DNA of 64,000 nt from Pegea sp. RAD2-039. Taxonomy: Eukaryota > Chordata > Thaliacea > Salpida > Salpidae. Shown piece by piece: positions 13,059-25,952 of the stretch (its first letter is position 1; each line of letters starts with the position of its first letter). The notes under the pieces are model-generated. The model saw only the letters and a list, made by a program, of their open reading frames with translations. It searched no databases and was not told the DNA's origin. Position numbers and translations under genes: made by a program. The stretch lies in contig JAQGEQ010000158.1 in NCBI GenBank assembly GCA_034620365.1, forward strand, positions 98,115-162,114, given 5' to 3'.

Positions 13059-13130
13059 TGAATTGTGTGTGGAAAGCAATTTGGCCATCATGCAATTCTT
13101 TCATACCATCAAACAACTTACATTATTTAG
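13059..13130 (+). pseudogene. Relic of a seventh zinc finger after the stop
   Basis: Directly after the TAA, and in the same frame, come a TGA at the place of the first zinc-binding Cys and then I-V-C-G-K-Q-F and a decayed helix ending YHQTTY. The second His position has become Tyr. The same relic, also with TGA at that Cys, follows the copy 2 gene. The finger was therefore lost before the segmental duplication. Confidence 0.7.
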
Positions 13131-13250
13131 ATTCAAAGTAATCAGAAAAAAGATCAGATAAAGATCAATTTTGACTCATCCTAGTTTTTAGTATTTCATG
13201 TTTTTCTTCTATTATTTTTCTAACAACATTTTAAAGTTTCGTTGGTTTTA

Positions 13251-15779
13251 AGTATTTCTGATTTTTTCTTGTAATTTCAGCAAAAAACGTTTTTGTTTAT
13301 TTAAACGGTTATTTATGGTTATAGTAACTCTTTTGTGTTATTGACTATATACTTGAAAGCTATTATCTCTTAATTTTTTAACTTTTAATTTGCAAACGGT
13401 TAATTGTTGTAAATCAATTTTCAATCTTTTTAATAGATAAACAAAATGCAAATAATGAACATACAGTGCAGAATTTAGATATAAGAAATGTGAAAAAGTG
13501 TTAAATATTACAATGTAGCAATGTTATTCTTTTTAAGAAAAGAAATTCTGCAAGTTTGGCTTATAATAAAATTAAAATTGAAAAAAGCAAATAAGCGAGT
13601 ATTTTGATGTAAGTAAGAGCAATAAACATTATTTTAAAACAAAATTACTAAACTTGTATTTTCTATCACAATTTTAAGAAACCTAACAAATTTTTACGTA
13701 GTGAACAAGTCGAGAAAAGATCTTAGGTTTAATTAATTGATAATTTATTAATCATTTATATCTCGTAAAATTTTGAGTTGCTTGATTTTGAACTAGAATG
13801 CATAAAATATAAGAGTTGATATGTAACCTTTTAATAAGGTAACTAACATTGAAACCATGAAGCAAACGAACAATATTTAGTAGTTGAGGAAGCACAAGAA
13901 ATATCATCAAAAAAATTATTGAAATTTATGTGATACAGCATCACCTCTAAGGATCTCAATTATTAGAATAAGAAAATTTAAAATAACTTCATACTGTTTG
14001 GAAAAATAAACTTTCAAATAGAATAAAAGAATAGTATTTTTAATCACACTATAGTTAAATAAATGTGTTTAAATTAATAAACCTAAATAGATACTGATAT
14101 TATACAGCCTGTAAACGCGATGATAACATTTTATTTGAGTCTTATTATGAGAAAATGAAAAGTTTTTCTTGAAAAATTGAAAAATTATTTGATATTTTTT
14201 AACAAATCCTTTAATAAAAATTTGTTTCAGATTTTATTATAAGCACCATAAACATAATGAATTGTGGTTTAACTTATAAATTAAATTAGATTTCACTATA
14301 GATTGCTAGTTTATTGCTAACTAGCGGAGGTTTAATTTCTTGTATACAATTTTTGTTATACATTTTGCTGTAAACGAAATAAATAATTTATATGTTTGGT
14401 TATTGTGTTGTTTTTTTTAAATATATAATATTGTTTTTAAGTTAAAAATTATTTCAGCAAAAAAAATCTATGTTTATTTTTTTCCAAACAATTAAGATTA
14501 AATAATATTAAAAAAATAACAACAATTTGAAATTCATCTTCAGTCAACTATATTAGAAAATATTTCAAAATCTTAAAACGAAAAGAATATAAAATTTGTA
14601 AAAGGTTAACATTCACTAATATTATCACTAACTTCCTTTCTTAATTTTACTGCAATTTTATTTTAAAGTTGATTAATTCAGTTAAAAAACAATTTTTTTT
14701 CACAATTTTAATAATCTAGGCTAATAAGCTCGACTAACTAAGATCGATATAATTTTCGGATGTTTTTAAGTGGAATAGAAAGTGTTTTGACTTTTGAACC
14801 ATTTATAGAGATTTAAGGTTAATACTGGGAACGAGAAAACACTCTTCTAACGACATATTTTCTTTACTTTGAAAAAAATATTTTCTTTAACACTTTCTTC
14901 CAATTTATAAACATAATCACTAAGCTGGAAGTTCTTAAAGATACTTTTGTTTAAATATAAACCAGTTATAATAATTATATTAAACTCGATAGTTTTGACA
15001 CTTGCATACTTGCAAGAACAAACCAACTCAATTAACCAATCAAAACAAACTAAAGTTGACGTAAGTCTGGTAAATAATGACTAGTCAGTCTGAAGTACAT
15101 GCTCGCTAAACTCCGTTTTGCATAATTAGTGTATCTCTATTAAGCAAACAATTTGTCTAAAAACATGCAATATATTTGCATTTGAATACTGAACAAATAA
15201 TAGCAAATCACAACATATTACAAGTTCTCTAAGAAAGCTTATTACTGATTGCTGATTGACATAAGCTAGGGAGTGATAAAATTGGTATTGAGAAAATCAA
15301 ACAATGTTTCAAAAGTTCCAAGCAATATGATCTTTCACTGATTTATTGTTCTTTAAGGAATATGCAACTCCAAAGTGAAAAAAATCTTGACTAAAACCAT
15401 TTCATATGAAAAGTTAATAACATTGAAATCTTTAAGCTTATATACCTTAACAAAATTATCATCTTGAGATATCCAATAAACACATCCAGGTAAATCAATT
15501 CTGTCTCTCAGAAAAGAATCAGAATTCCAATCAAATTTATGTCTTTTTAAATCATCAGGTTTTTACTGTTTTTCAAACTGTAATTTATTTCTAAATATTT
15601 TATTTGCGAAAATGTATTGAAACATTGTATTTTGCAAAATGTAGAACTTGTTTTCTTTTATCTCGCACTTTCTTACAAACATAGAAAACTTTGATTACTT
15701 ATTAAAATATTTGTTTGTTAGAAAATGTGTTATAATTGTTTAATAATGATTTTTAATTTTATTTTATTTATTCATTTTT
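13251..15779 (+). repeat. Module shared with 40.4-41.4 kb; no gene
   Basis: Positions 13,577-13,670, 14,180-14,770 and 15,455-15,670 match 40,389-41,390 in the same order and orientation, where the pieces are joined with deletions between them. Both copies share gcaaataagcgagtattttg near their start and ttgagatatccaataaac near their end. No open frame or RNA gene is recognisable. The part from 14,770 to 15,450 has no second copy that I could find. Confidence 0.6.
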
Positions 15780-16499
15780 TAAGTAGTTTAAAAATATTGA
15801 ACTGGTTAGATTTTTAGCACCACAGACAACAGAATTTAACCATTTTTACATTATTTTTTTATAAATAAAAACCTTTAAATTTTGTATTACTTTTTAACGC
15901 TGAAAAAATTTTTTAAATACCATTTTACTTAGAAAAAAAATGTCATTTGTTTAAAAGTAAAATATATATCAAGATAGAAAAGAATAAATTGAAACAACTT
16001 TCAAAAAAGTCAAATTTGATCTGCACTCAAGTGGAACATTTCAACAAAGAGTTTTTACAGTCTACCCCAAGTAAGAATTGTTATAAAATTACCGAAATGC
16101 AAATTTTATTTTAAGAAACTTTGTTTTTGAACCAACTTTAAGTTTTTATTTCCGAGTATCTTTTTTCTGAAAATATATTTTTAGTTGAGCTATTATTATT
16201 AATTATTACATTACTACTGTATCTTTGATAAATTTATTCCTAATATTTTTGATTTTAATTAGATTCAATAATTAACTAAATTTCATTGCGTTTTAAGATT
16301 ACAAAAACAAACTTTTTAATTATTTTTATATTTACCAGCTTATTAGTTCAAAAACTGTTGTTTGTTTTTTAAACAATGTGGATATTTGTACGAGTTTTTG
16401 ACAAAACTAATATAAAATTTGAAAGTTTTTAGTTTGGGAAAATCTTTAGAAATACAATACATAGAGAAATAGTTTTTTATATTTTTTTTAACCTGATTA

Positions 16500-17080
16500 A
16501 AATAAGTTTAAATCCTGGTTCAGTGCTTTTCTCCTTACAGTGATAAATCAGTGTTTCACCCACAAACACTAGAACAAAAATACTTTTTATTAAGCAATTT
16601 CTTCAACAGTTTTTATGAACTTTCTTGTATTCATAAGATTCTAAAGAACTTAATTTGAAGTCGACTACGTGTCGATAAAACCTTTACAAATATTGAAGTA
16701 TTTAAAAGCATGGTAGTCTGTAAATCGTAAATTAACTTTTGCTAGATTCTGTTTCATTTATTAATAATCTTTAACTTTAGTTATTTAAAAGTGTAATCTT
16801 ATCAAGCTAAAACTTCATTATTATTCACAACAACAGTATTTGATTTCATTAATTACTTGTATCTGTGAATGACAGAAAAAAATCAAAATTCAGAATTGTT
16901 TTAGAAAGAACAGAACTACTCTAAAAGTAAAATAAAATCAATTCTAAATCAAATCAAATTTTATAAAACAAGCTAGAATAAGAAGATGAGCAAAGTGAAT
17001 TCAGAAGTTTAATTTTCAAAATTATCAAAATTACGTTGCTAAGAATAAATATAAAATGGAAATCTTTATTTTATAAATAA
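16500..17080 (-). repeat. Module H copy (tRNA-like tail, TCGAC hairpin)
   Basis: A module of about 550 bp. On the minus strand it carries GTGTTTGTGGGTGAAACACTG, then a block ending in a tRNA T-arm-like CCTGGTTCA read from the other strand, and the inverted repeat TCGAC/GTCGA around a 5-base loop (16,661-16,675). Other copies lie at 39,070-39,680, 52,000-52,600 and 55,140-55,500 in the opposite orientation. Confidence 0.55.
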
Positions 17081-18435
17081 TAATCTTAAAATTTTTTTAT
17101 TAATTCTTAACAATGAAAAAAATTTTAAACATATTATTTTAAATTAGAAAATAATTTTAACACAAAAAAATTAGGATTTTTTAATTTTTACTCCTTTTTT
17201 AATCTACAGTAGAAAAAAAATTTAATTAAGCTTTTTTAAGTTACAATATTTATTTTAAATGTTATGATATAAACCTTTTCCAAAATTTATTATCTTGCAC
17301 AAAATATATAAAACTATTATTTAAAAAAATGAAAAACATCATCCAAATTATATTTAAAGGTGTTTTATTTTTAAAGAAATAGTATTTATTGTTTATCATT
17401 GCTATAAAAACCCCATTTTAGAATGTAAATTATGAACTATTTCTAGAACGATTGTAGATGAAGATTTATAAAGCAAAAATACAAACATATGAACATTTAA
17501 AAATTGTTACTAACAGAACAATAAACATTGAATAAAATAAAAAAGTATTAAAATTTTGTTGTGTAATAGAAAGTTCAACATTTTGCTAAAAAAACTAAAA
17601 AAAAGATGAAACTGCATATGAAACAGCTTGTAGTGATACCCTTAAAAATTGTATGTAATTATTTGAAAACTAAAAAACTTTTTCAAATCTCTTTCATCAT
17701 TGACATGTTTACAAAAATGAAATAAACTTTTGACCTAAACTATTTTTATCGTATTATCTGTACATAATAGAAATTCACTGTATTTAAAGTATACACTAAT
17801 TGTACTTTTGAAAATTATATTTCAACTCCAAATTATAACTTCAAGCAAATTATAACCCAAGATCATTAACTGATCATAAGATTGAAATATGCATCCTGTA
17901 AATCACATATACTTATTATCAGAAATAATTTCAGAGATGAATGCTTGCTTTATCGTCATCTACAAGGTTATAAAACTTCTACTTATTATCTTATGTTTAT
18001 TGTATCGTTAAGTTTTGCGTGTGAATGTTTTTTTTCATGAAAATTAAAATGATTGTTAGAATTTATTGTGGTATCTTTAAGTTTTACGGGTGCTTTAATC
18101 AATTGAAAACGTTTTTAAAAATATTATTGTTATAAACATAAAATTGACTCAATTTAAAATCTAGTATCAGTAAAATAGTTACTTTGCTTTTTGTAGTTTT
18201 GAAAAAGATTAAAACTTTTTCATGGGATTACTTAATAAAATCAAGATTAGAAGATATTGAATCTTAGATCTAAAATATTACCTTTTTAGTCAACTCAAAC
18301 TCACATTAAAGGTTTAAACTAAATAAACTAATAGATAATACAAAATATATATTATTATGTTTTTCATTACTTTGTCAAAAAAGAGTTTAGCATAAAAAAT
18401 ACAGAATAAAAATTACAGATACTTATTTGTTTAAA

Positions 18436-18560
18436 CTTGATCCCAAAAACTGTAGATTGTAACAAAGTTGTTATAAACGAAAAGTTTTGAGAAGTTCTCA
18501 GATGATTGTAAACAATACATTAGAAACCCAATTTGAAGTAGAAATACTTTCAACAAAAAT
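18436..18560 (+). repeat. Box A / hairpin B repeat unit
   Basis: Box A with two changes is followed after 101 bp by a hairpin B variant (GTAGAAATACTTTCAAC, one stem mismatch), by box C ACTGATAAATTGACAG near 18,655, and by the GC-rich 14-mer at 18,817. The direct copy at 43,234 and the inverted copy at 50,565 have the same order. Confidence 0.6.
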
Positions 18561-18816
18561 CGATTAAGTAAATAACAAGACTACTTTGGGTTTCAATTCT
18601 CTGCAAGTAGCAACATAAAAATGATTTATGTTGAAAATTTATTATTTTGATGGAATCATGTAACTGATAAATTGACAGAATGTTTACAAATAAAAAAAAA
18701 AATTATAGCGAAATTAGTATTTGTAAAATCGAATTTTTAAATACATTTTTCAGTCTAAACAATTAAATGAGTTCTAAGAATAACTTTACAAAACAACAAT
18801 TCAAAACTTTCATTTT

Positions 18817-18830
18817 CCGCTACTGGGCGC
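18817..18830 (+). promoter_or_regulatory. CTCF-like GC-rich 14-mer
   Basis: CCGCTACTGGGCGC followed by TAGATGAG. With the next two bases it agrees at 12 of 16 positions with the extended vertebrate CTCF core CCACCAGGGGGCGCTA. It is preserved in the direct copy (43,647) and, with more change, in the inverted copy (50,150). Confidence 0.4.
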
Positions 18831-19459
18831 TAGATGAGATCTTTCATTAAACAGTTAAGCAAACAATTAAAAGGTTTTTCTTTTATTATAATTTTTGCAT
18901 CTTTCTAGAAAAATGTTAGTTCAAACAAGATATTCTTTATTAAAATCAAAGTAGTTTTGTTGACCCGATGTTTAATGATTTCGATTGAATGATATTAAAA
19001 AGTAAAAAAGAAATAGAAATAGTGCTGCTTAATTTTATTCATCTGAAATATAAGTAGAAATACTAATTGTGTTAGATAAAAGTTTTTTTATTTAAAAACA
19101 TTCTTTTATATTATTATTCTGTTATTTGTTAGATGAAATTTTAAAAGATTGTTCTTAAGACTAATTTTGAAAATAGTTTAACGACATAAGTTTATTTTTT
19201 GTGAATTAAGTTCCATTTCTGGTCTTTTTAAAAAAGGAGATATTAATATGAAAACGCTTTTTCTAACTAAAGCATATACATATTAATGAAAACAAGACAA
19301 ACATATTACTACAAGTAAAATATTTCAATTTTTCAAACAAATGCATAACTACCGACACCACAAACGTAAGATTGTATGCAGATAATATATAACCATATGG
19401 ATTCCGAAAAGAGCAAGTTATCAACGTTCGTTATTTTTTCAAGGGAAATTATTTTTGAA

Positions 19460-19475
19460 GATGTACTTTTACATC
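19460..19475 (-). repeat. Module G hairpin with compensatory pair
   Basis: GATGTA-CTTT-TACATC keeps a perfect 6-bp stem although the usual C-G pair at the fifth position is T-A here. Both sides of the stem changed together relative to GATGCA/TGCATC in the other copies. Confidence 0.45.
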
Positions 19476-21473
19476 TAATTACCAGCATAACTGACTTCTT
19501 TAAAGAAACAGAGTTTTGTGTTTTCTTGTGATTGCTTGGTATTTACGACTTTGGTGTAATGGCATAAAGCTATTAAAAAATTGTTTTTAAATTTTAAACG
19601 TTGTTTTATCCTGTTCAAAACAACAAATTTATACAAAAAACACTTTTTTTTACGTAAAACCTATCCAACCATAAAGAATGATTGTTTTTCGCATGGCCTC
19701 GCCCAGTTTTACAAAATATATACAAAAAGATTTCTGTAAATTCTTCAGTAAAAAAACCTAGAACTTTAATTTGACATTTTTAAAATCTGTTTTGGAATAA
19801 AAATTTTTATGGAGTTTGAAACGTAAACAATTGCAGAAAATATGATTATTTGTTTTATATTAATTCTAGCAAATTGTATAAGAACTTTGTTTCAATCGTT
19901 AAAGCTAAAAATTGAATTTTATCCCTATGTTCATTAATATGACGTTTTTAAAAAGTTGAATATTATAGTGAAGTCTGTGTTGGTTAAAAGATATTTTAGT
20001 AAATACCAGAAAGAAAATACTACTTTTAAAAAATAGAAATTAAATTTTTACTATTTTGTCTTGTTTGCTTTTGTCTATAGAAATTTAAAAGAATCACTTA
20101 ATCCCAAACATTTACTTTTGAACTTATATATTTAAAAAATTTAAATTACTTTACATTTAATGAAATTAGTTTGCAAAGTGCAATGTTTGATATATAATTA
20201 GATTATTGTTGCAAAGCAGTAGAAAAGTAGTTTTGAATGCATAATAAAGTAATACGTTTCAAAGAAACTTCATTTAGTAAATAATTTCTCTGCAAGAAAT
20301 AATATAAGAGAAAGTTTTTACTTAAGTTTGATTAGAAATTCCAACTATTTTGACTTTTGCTTCTTATTAAGCCTCTTTTAGTTAGAACTGCTAAATTATT
20401 AAAATAAAGAAATGTTATAAAAAGATTTTTATTTAAGTAAATATTTTACAAAAAAACGAAATTGTTTTAAATGATATATTTTCAATTTTGTATACACAGG
20501 ACTTTTTTTAATATTTTTTATTTTTTAAAAACAGAAACCTTTCTTCCACAATATTTTGTTTTTTAAAAACACCAAAAACATAAGGTTCATAGAAGATAGA
20601 CTTAAATATCATTATAGTGTTGCTGAAATTATTTTAAAGATCAAACGAAAAGAATCCCTTAGTCTTATTGTACTCACAATTTAAAAATACAAGGTCACAT
20701 GGCTTTTGATTTAACTTTTCATCGTCAGCACGACTAACTAGTTTTTAATTTAAGCATAAAGTAAAAATAACTTTAATCTTGACTCAAACAGAATGCCAAA
20801 ATACAATTATTTATGAACTGATTAGAGTGTTAAGCTATATTTTTTTTTATAATAGAAAAATATTGATAACATTTATGTATTAACTGTAAAGTCAAATTTG
20901 ATTGGAGTATTATTTGTCAACAAGAAGTTTTCTATTAAAATTTAAAAAATATTTTTATCTTGAACTTGATCCCACAAACTCTGCATTAGATATATTAAAG
21001 GAAAAGTACAATTATCTAATTTTCTTGATAGCATAATTTTTAAAAAATTTTAATTTTTGATTTGAAACACTTTTCACAAGAAGTTTAATTAGTAAATAAA
21101 TTGAGTGAATTTAGTTTTTATTTTGTAGAAATAAAGAAATAAAGATTATTTACATTAGAAGTTCATTACATTGTTGTAATCATGCTACCTATAAAATGCC
21201 AGAATGTTTACAAATAACATTTTTATTTCCGCAAAGTTAGTGAGTTGTTAATAACTAATAACTTGAATAACAAGTTGAAAGGATTTTTATTCTAAAAAAA
21301 TTGTGGGATTTTAAAATATAGAAAAGTTTTGGTAAATCGGTAGAATCTTATATCAAAACAATTAACAAAAAACAATAGCACAAACCATTACACAAAGATA
21401 AAAATCTTTGAAGTAAATTATTAAAAGACTTTTTAAGTTTTAGATTTTTTTTATTGTAAGTAAAATATTATAT

Positions 21474-21487
21474 CCGCTAGGTGGCGT
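21474..21487 (+). promoter_or_regulatory. CTCF-like GC-rich 14-mer
   Basis: CCGCTAGGTGGCGT agrees with the CTCF core CCASYAGRKGGCRS at all positions except G at position 3 and T at position 14. It is the best match in the window and lies in very AT-rich DNA with no gene nearby. Confidence 0.45.
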
Positions 21488-23889
21488 ATAGAATAAAAAA
21501 CATACAAATATATTTTATTGGTTTTTGGACTAGTAATAAAAAGCTAATTTATTGTAAACTGTATAAAGTATTCAAATTCTCAAAATTAATTTGTGTTTAA
21601 GTATCAAAAAATACTTGCTGTATTATTTAAAGTTTATATTACACCATATAATTATCAGTTTGTATGTTATACAGTTAAACTTAAATATTTGAAAGTTTTA
21701 TATTTTTGTAGACTAGTAAATCGCTTTTTATATTTACAACTTAAAATTTAAGGAGTATTTGTTTTATAAATTTCAGCAAAAAGTTCAATTTTGGTTTTGA
21801 AGTGAAAAAATGAAAATAGTTATTTTATTGATAAACAGATTTAGAACTGGACTAAGAATAATGTTAAAAACAGCAATATTTTTAATAATTATATCAATCA
21901 ATTGATGTTGTTAAACTACAGACGTACGTGTTTGTATACTTTATTCATAATAAAAGTTAATTATTGCGTGGTAAAGATTTTACTTAATTTATCAAAATCT
22001 CTATCTATATATATATATTAATATATGAGTTAATACTTTTTCCTATTTTTTTAACATCTAATATTTCGAAGAAAAAACTTTAAAAATTATTAGATTTTTC
22101 TAAATTTTACTAATTTACTTTACACCATACTTGATTTTTTAAAAGAATACAAAAAGAATTTATTATTGTACAAAAATTAATTCAGCTATTAAAAACTGAA
22201 TTTTGATTAATTCAGAATTAAAATAAATAAGTACATTAAAGAACAGAGAGTTAAATTTTTAAAAATAAAATCTAAAATTAACCAACTATTTCAAATAACA
22301 TTGAAGTTTAAATAAAGTATAGTTTTCATAATGAACTGAATTTTTAATGTTATCTGCAAATTTATGCATTTAAGTAACATGTATATCATTGTAACACTTT
22401 TTTCATTTGGCATTGTCTAAGATTTCAAATGAACTTAAACAACTTGCTTTATTAAAAGCAAAAGAAGTTAGCATGTTTTGATATTACATGCAGTAATTTT
22501 GTAGACCGATTACATTGTACTTTCTTAAAAATGTTAAACTTTTCTAGCACCATAAACAACAGACTTTAAACATTTTAAATATTCCGATTTTAATCTTTCA
22601 GTAATATCCTGTTAACAAATACCTTCACAATTTAAATAATTTAGAAACGAATGACCAATTTCAAAACAAATATAATTTGTAAAAAAAAATACTCATTAAA
22701 GATGCAAAATCGTATTTTTAGTTGCTGAATAGCCAAAAATACTCAATTAAGAAAATAATGAAAAATGAACCCAAAAATATTTAAAAGAAATTACAAAAAA
22801 AACTACTAATAGCAAACAGATTTTAACAATTTTAAGCAATTTATAGAAAACGCTCAATCTTGATATTCTTATGAAAAATAATCTTCGTTTGTGGTAACGA
22901 TAGATTTTGTGTAGAAAAACTGTTGTTCTTAAAAAATGTTGACTTAAAAGAATAAATCAATGATTAAAAAGTAAAAGTAAAATGTAACACAAAAAAATTT
23001 GATAATCAGATGCGAAAGTGCATCTTCCAAAAGAAATCAATAAAAAGACTCTTATTTCATCAGTTAAACCGGCCTTCTCCCTAAGCTTTACGGTTATATA
23101 TTATCTTCATTCAATCTTACGTTTGTGGTATCGGTAAATTTTTCGATGGCTTTATTCAATCAACAATGTTATTGAAAATTTCATTTTTAACTGAACTTCT
23201 ATCTTAACGGTTATTTTATTTCCTTATTCTTCGCAAAAAATTGTTTTTTTGTTTATCTTTATTGTTATATAATATTAAGTTTTAATTAAAACTGAAAATT
23301 AAACAGTTTTATAGTGTAAATAGTATTTCATAAAATAGAAACTAATGGTACATTGTTCAGTGTGATTATTTAAAAAACTTTATTATTTTACATTTTAAAC
23401 TGCCAAGTAGCAGTTGAATGAGTTAAAAACAAATTAATTATCATTATTAAATTATTAAAAATTATTATTATTATTATAAATTATTAAAATATATAAATGA
23501 TTTATTGAACAAATGTTGCTAATCGAATCAAAATTTTCATTTGTAAAATCTTATTTAAAAATAATATACAAACAGTTTACTAATAACTAGAGAAAAGTTT
23601 TAATAGCGTCAAACTGTTTGAACTAATCCTAAAATGAAAATAAAGAACTGAAATTAGTTAGAAATTTAACTCAAAGAGAGTTTAACAAAACTAATTGAGC
23701 TTAATAGTTGAGTCTAACCATCAAATTGGTAATCAACTGCTTATTGACATCAGCAATTATTAGCAGTCTACAAATGGTAACCTCAACAAAACCCTCGAAT
23801 AAAAATTTAAAAAAATTGCTAAAACCAATTCAAAATTTTAAAAAAGTTTTTATTGCTAATTCTAGTATTTTTTAAAATAAACCTCTTTT

Positions 23890-23903
23890 GCGCCAAGTAG
23901 TGT
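23890..23903 (-). promoter_or_regulatory. CTCF-like GC-rich 14-mer
   Basis: On the minus strand it reads ACACTACTTGGCGC. It lies at the far end of an inverted box A unit, as expected for the A-B-C-14-mer order. Confidence 0.3.
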
Positions 23904-25523
23904 AAAATAAAAATGTTGAATAACTAATTTTTTAAATTCATTTCTGCTAAAATATCCAAAATACAAAGTTTTATAAATATGCAGACTGAAAAATGTGTTT
24001 AAAATGTCTGTTTTAAAATTACTAATTTTGCTAAAACATTTTGTTTCATAAAAATTTGTAAACATTCGTTCATTTTATCAGTTACATGTTTTTACGTCAA
24101 AAAGCAAATGTTCAACATAAATTATTTTTATGTTGCTAATTGTAGCAAATTGAAACTCAAAGTAGTCTTAGTATTTAGTAATTAATTTTCGTTAAAAGTC
24201 ATTCAAATTCAAACGAATAATAACAGGTTTCTTACACTACAATGGATTTTACAACCTTTTGATTTATTATTAATTGGTTACAATTTAGAGTTTGTGGGAT
24301 CAATTTTAAACTAATAAATTTTGGTAAATTTTATATTGTTAAAATTTTATACTAATTTTGTTTGTACCAATAATTAAGTTACAATAAAGATTGTTTTTCA
24401 CCTTTAAGTCAAATTTTCTGTTTAAGCAGTATATGTCAACAAATAATTTAATATTAAAATTAAAAAAATATCGTACTATAGATTGACCCTACAAACTCTA
24501 GATGGCAACATAGAAAACAACGTTTATAAATAATAAAAAAGTATATCTTTCAAACATTTCTTCCTGATAACAAATCGTTTACATAATTTTGAGTTGAAAT
24601 ACTTTTCAACGAAACTTCATTCAGTGAATCAGTAGAAAATTTTAAGTTCCTATTTTCTAAAAAAAATTGACAAAACACTTGATTAGTTTAAAGTTATTTC
24701 CTTTTCATATCGTTTAATCAAAATCATTATACTTCTTTAACAAGCTCCATTTATCAAATATTTTAATATCTTCAGCATTCATTCTTTACAATAAGATTTG
24801 ACTTATAAGATGGTATCGTGAGATAACACATATATTGATATAAAAACATCTTCTGATCAAAAGATTAAGAAAATTAAAAGTCATTAAGGAACTAATTTTA
24901 TGTTTTTGATGTAATTGGAATACCATTTTGATTATTTTTGACCGACACGCAGTAGTTTTAATGCAGTTCACAGATTTTTGATCTATTTATTATTATAGAG
25001 AGATTTAAGAGTTGTTGAAATTATAACTCGCATTTTCAATTTTTCATTTTTGATTCAAAGAAAAGATATATGATGAAACAGTCTTTAAAAACGTCAAATT
25101 AAGGTTTTAGTTGTTTCTTACTGATTATGAAGAATTTAAATCATATTGTTTGTATAAAAATTGCTTATATAGCATAAAATACTCAATGAAGAAAGTAAGT
25201 AATTTAATATATGATGAATCCTAAAATATTTAAAAGAAATTAAAAAGAAAATTACTAACAGCAAACAGAATTTAGAAACCTTCGAGCAATTTATAGAAAA
25301 CGCTCAATCCTGATGTTCTTACGAAAAACAATATTAGTTTGTTCGATAGATTTTGGGCACAAAAAAATGGTTGTTTGTTAAAAAATGTTGACGTAAATGC
25401 ATAAAAAAAAGATTAAAAGAAAATTTAAGTTATACTTTTTTACAAGGAATTTGTAAACATCAAACAATCTCAAAAAAACGCAAAACCTTATTTTTACCTT
25501 GGAAAAAACTTACTCGACAACCA

Positions 25524-25539
25524 GATGCAAAATTGCATC
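25524..25539 (+). repeat. GATGCA/TGCATC hairpin, module G
   Basis: A perfect 6-bp stem with loop AAAT. It is followed at about 25,592 by CCGTAA-GCT-TTACGG, here also a perfect 6-bp stem. It is the paralogue of the module at 5,511 in segmental copy 1. Confidence 0.5.
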
Positions 25540-25938
25540 TTCCAAATTATTATCTTAATTTCAAATTACGAGATAAAACGATTTCATTTCTCCGTAAGCT
25601 TTACGGTTATATATTATCTTCATTCAATCTTAAGTTTGTGGTATCAGTAAATTTTTCGATGGCTGTAATTAATCGATATAGTTATTGTTGATATTATTTT
25701 TATAATGATACATTAGTTCAAATTAAATTTAAGTATCATTAAACTTAGCTTCTATCAAAAATAGTTATTTTATTTCTTGGTTTAAATCAATTATTAAGTA
25801 TTTTATAAATTAAAAATTAATAGTACGTTGGTTACTGTGACTATTTAAAATCTTTGTTGTTTTAGATAGTGCAAAAAAGTGTAAACAAATCAAGACTAAA
25901 AGATAAATCTACAAGAACCAAATAAACTACTCCCTTTT

Positions 25939-25952
25939 CCGCTACTTGGCGC
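25939..25952 (+). promoter_or_regulatory. CTCF-like GC-rich 14-mer
   Basis: Identical over the 14-mer and the following TAGACGG to the paralogue at 5,917, while the surrounding AT-rich sequence has point differences and small gaps. Confidence 0.4.

Larger units (their letters stand above)
4378..13250 (+). repeat. Segmental duplication, copy 1
   Basis: This roughly 8.9-kb stretch is a direct copy of 24,372-33,590. Similarity is high over long runs. The zinc-finger gene near the right end is included in both copies. Copy 1 has a local duplication (6,383-6,930 and 6,935-7,225) and about 185 bp near 9,868-10,052 that copy 2 lacks. It lacks about 1 kb that is present at 27,247-28,270. The left edge falls at the run beginning acaataaagattg and the right edge about 190 bp after the zinc-finger stop codon. 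Confidence 0.85.
15780..19330. repeat. Long inverted repeat, left arm
   Basis: This arm is the reverse complement of about 49,730-53,420; paired coordinates sum to about 69,050 throughout. Clear anchors are cagacaacag near 15,828 with the inverse near 53,275, tcaagtggaacatttcaac near 16,028, and cccgatgtttaatgatttcg near 18,963 with the inverse near 50,110. The part from 17,580 to 19,330 also has a direct copy at 42,400-44,170. No coding gene lies in the arm. Confidence 0.75.
19331..24371. repeat. Mosaic of repeat modules; no gene
   Basis: No gene is supported. An inverted module G copy lies at 19,370-19,480 (hairpin GATGTA/TACATC at 19,460-19,475) and a box A unit starts at 20,965. Positions 22,370-22,620 match 48,010-48,310. 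Positions 22,720-23,170 match 5,160-5,660 and include a module G hairpin at 23,009. Positions 23,600-23,780 match 57,770-57,990. An inverted box A unit runs from 24,303 back to a 14-mer at 23,890. A short TA run lies near 22,005-22,025 and an ATT run near 23,455-23,490. Confidence 0.65.
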
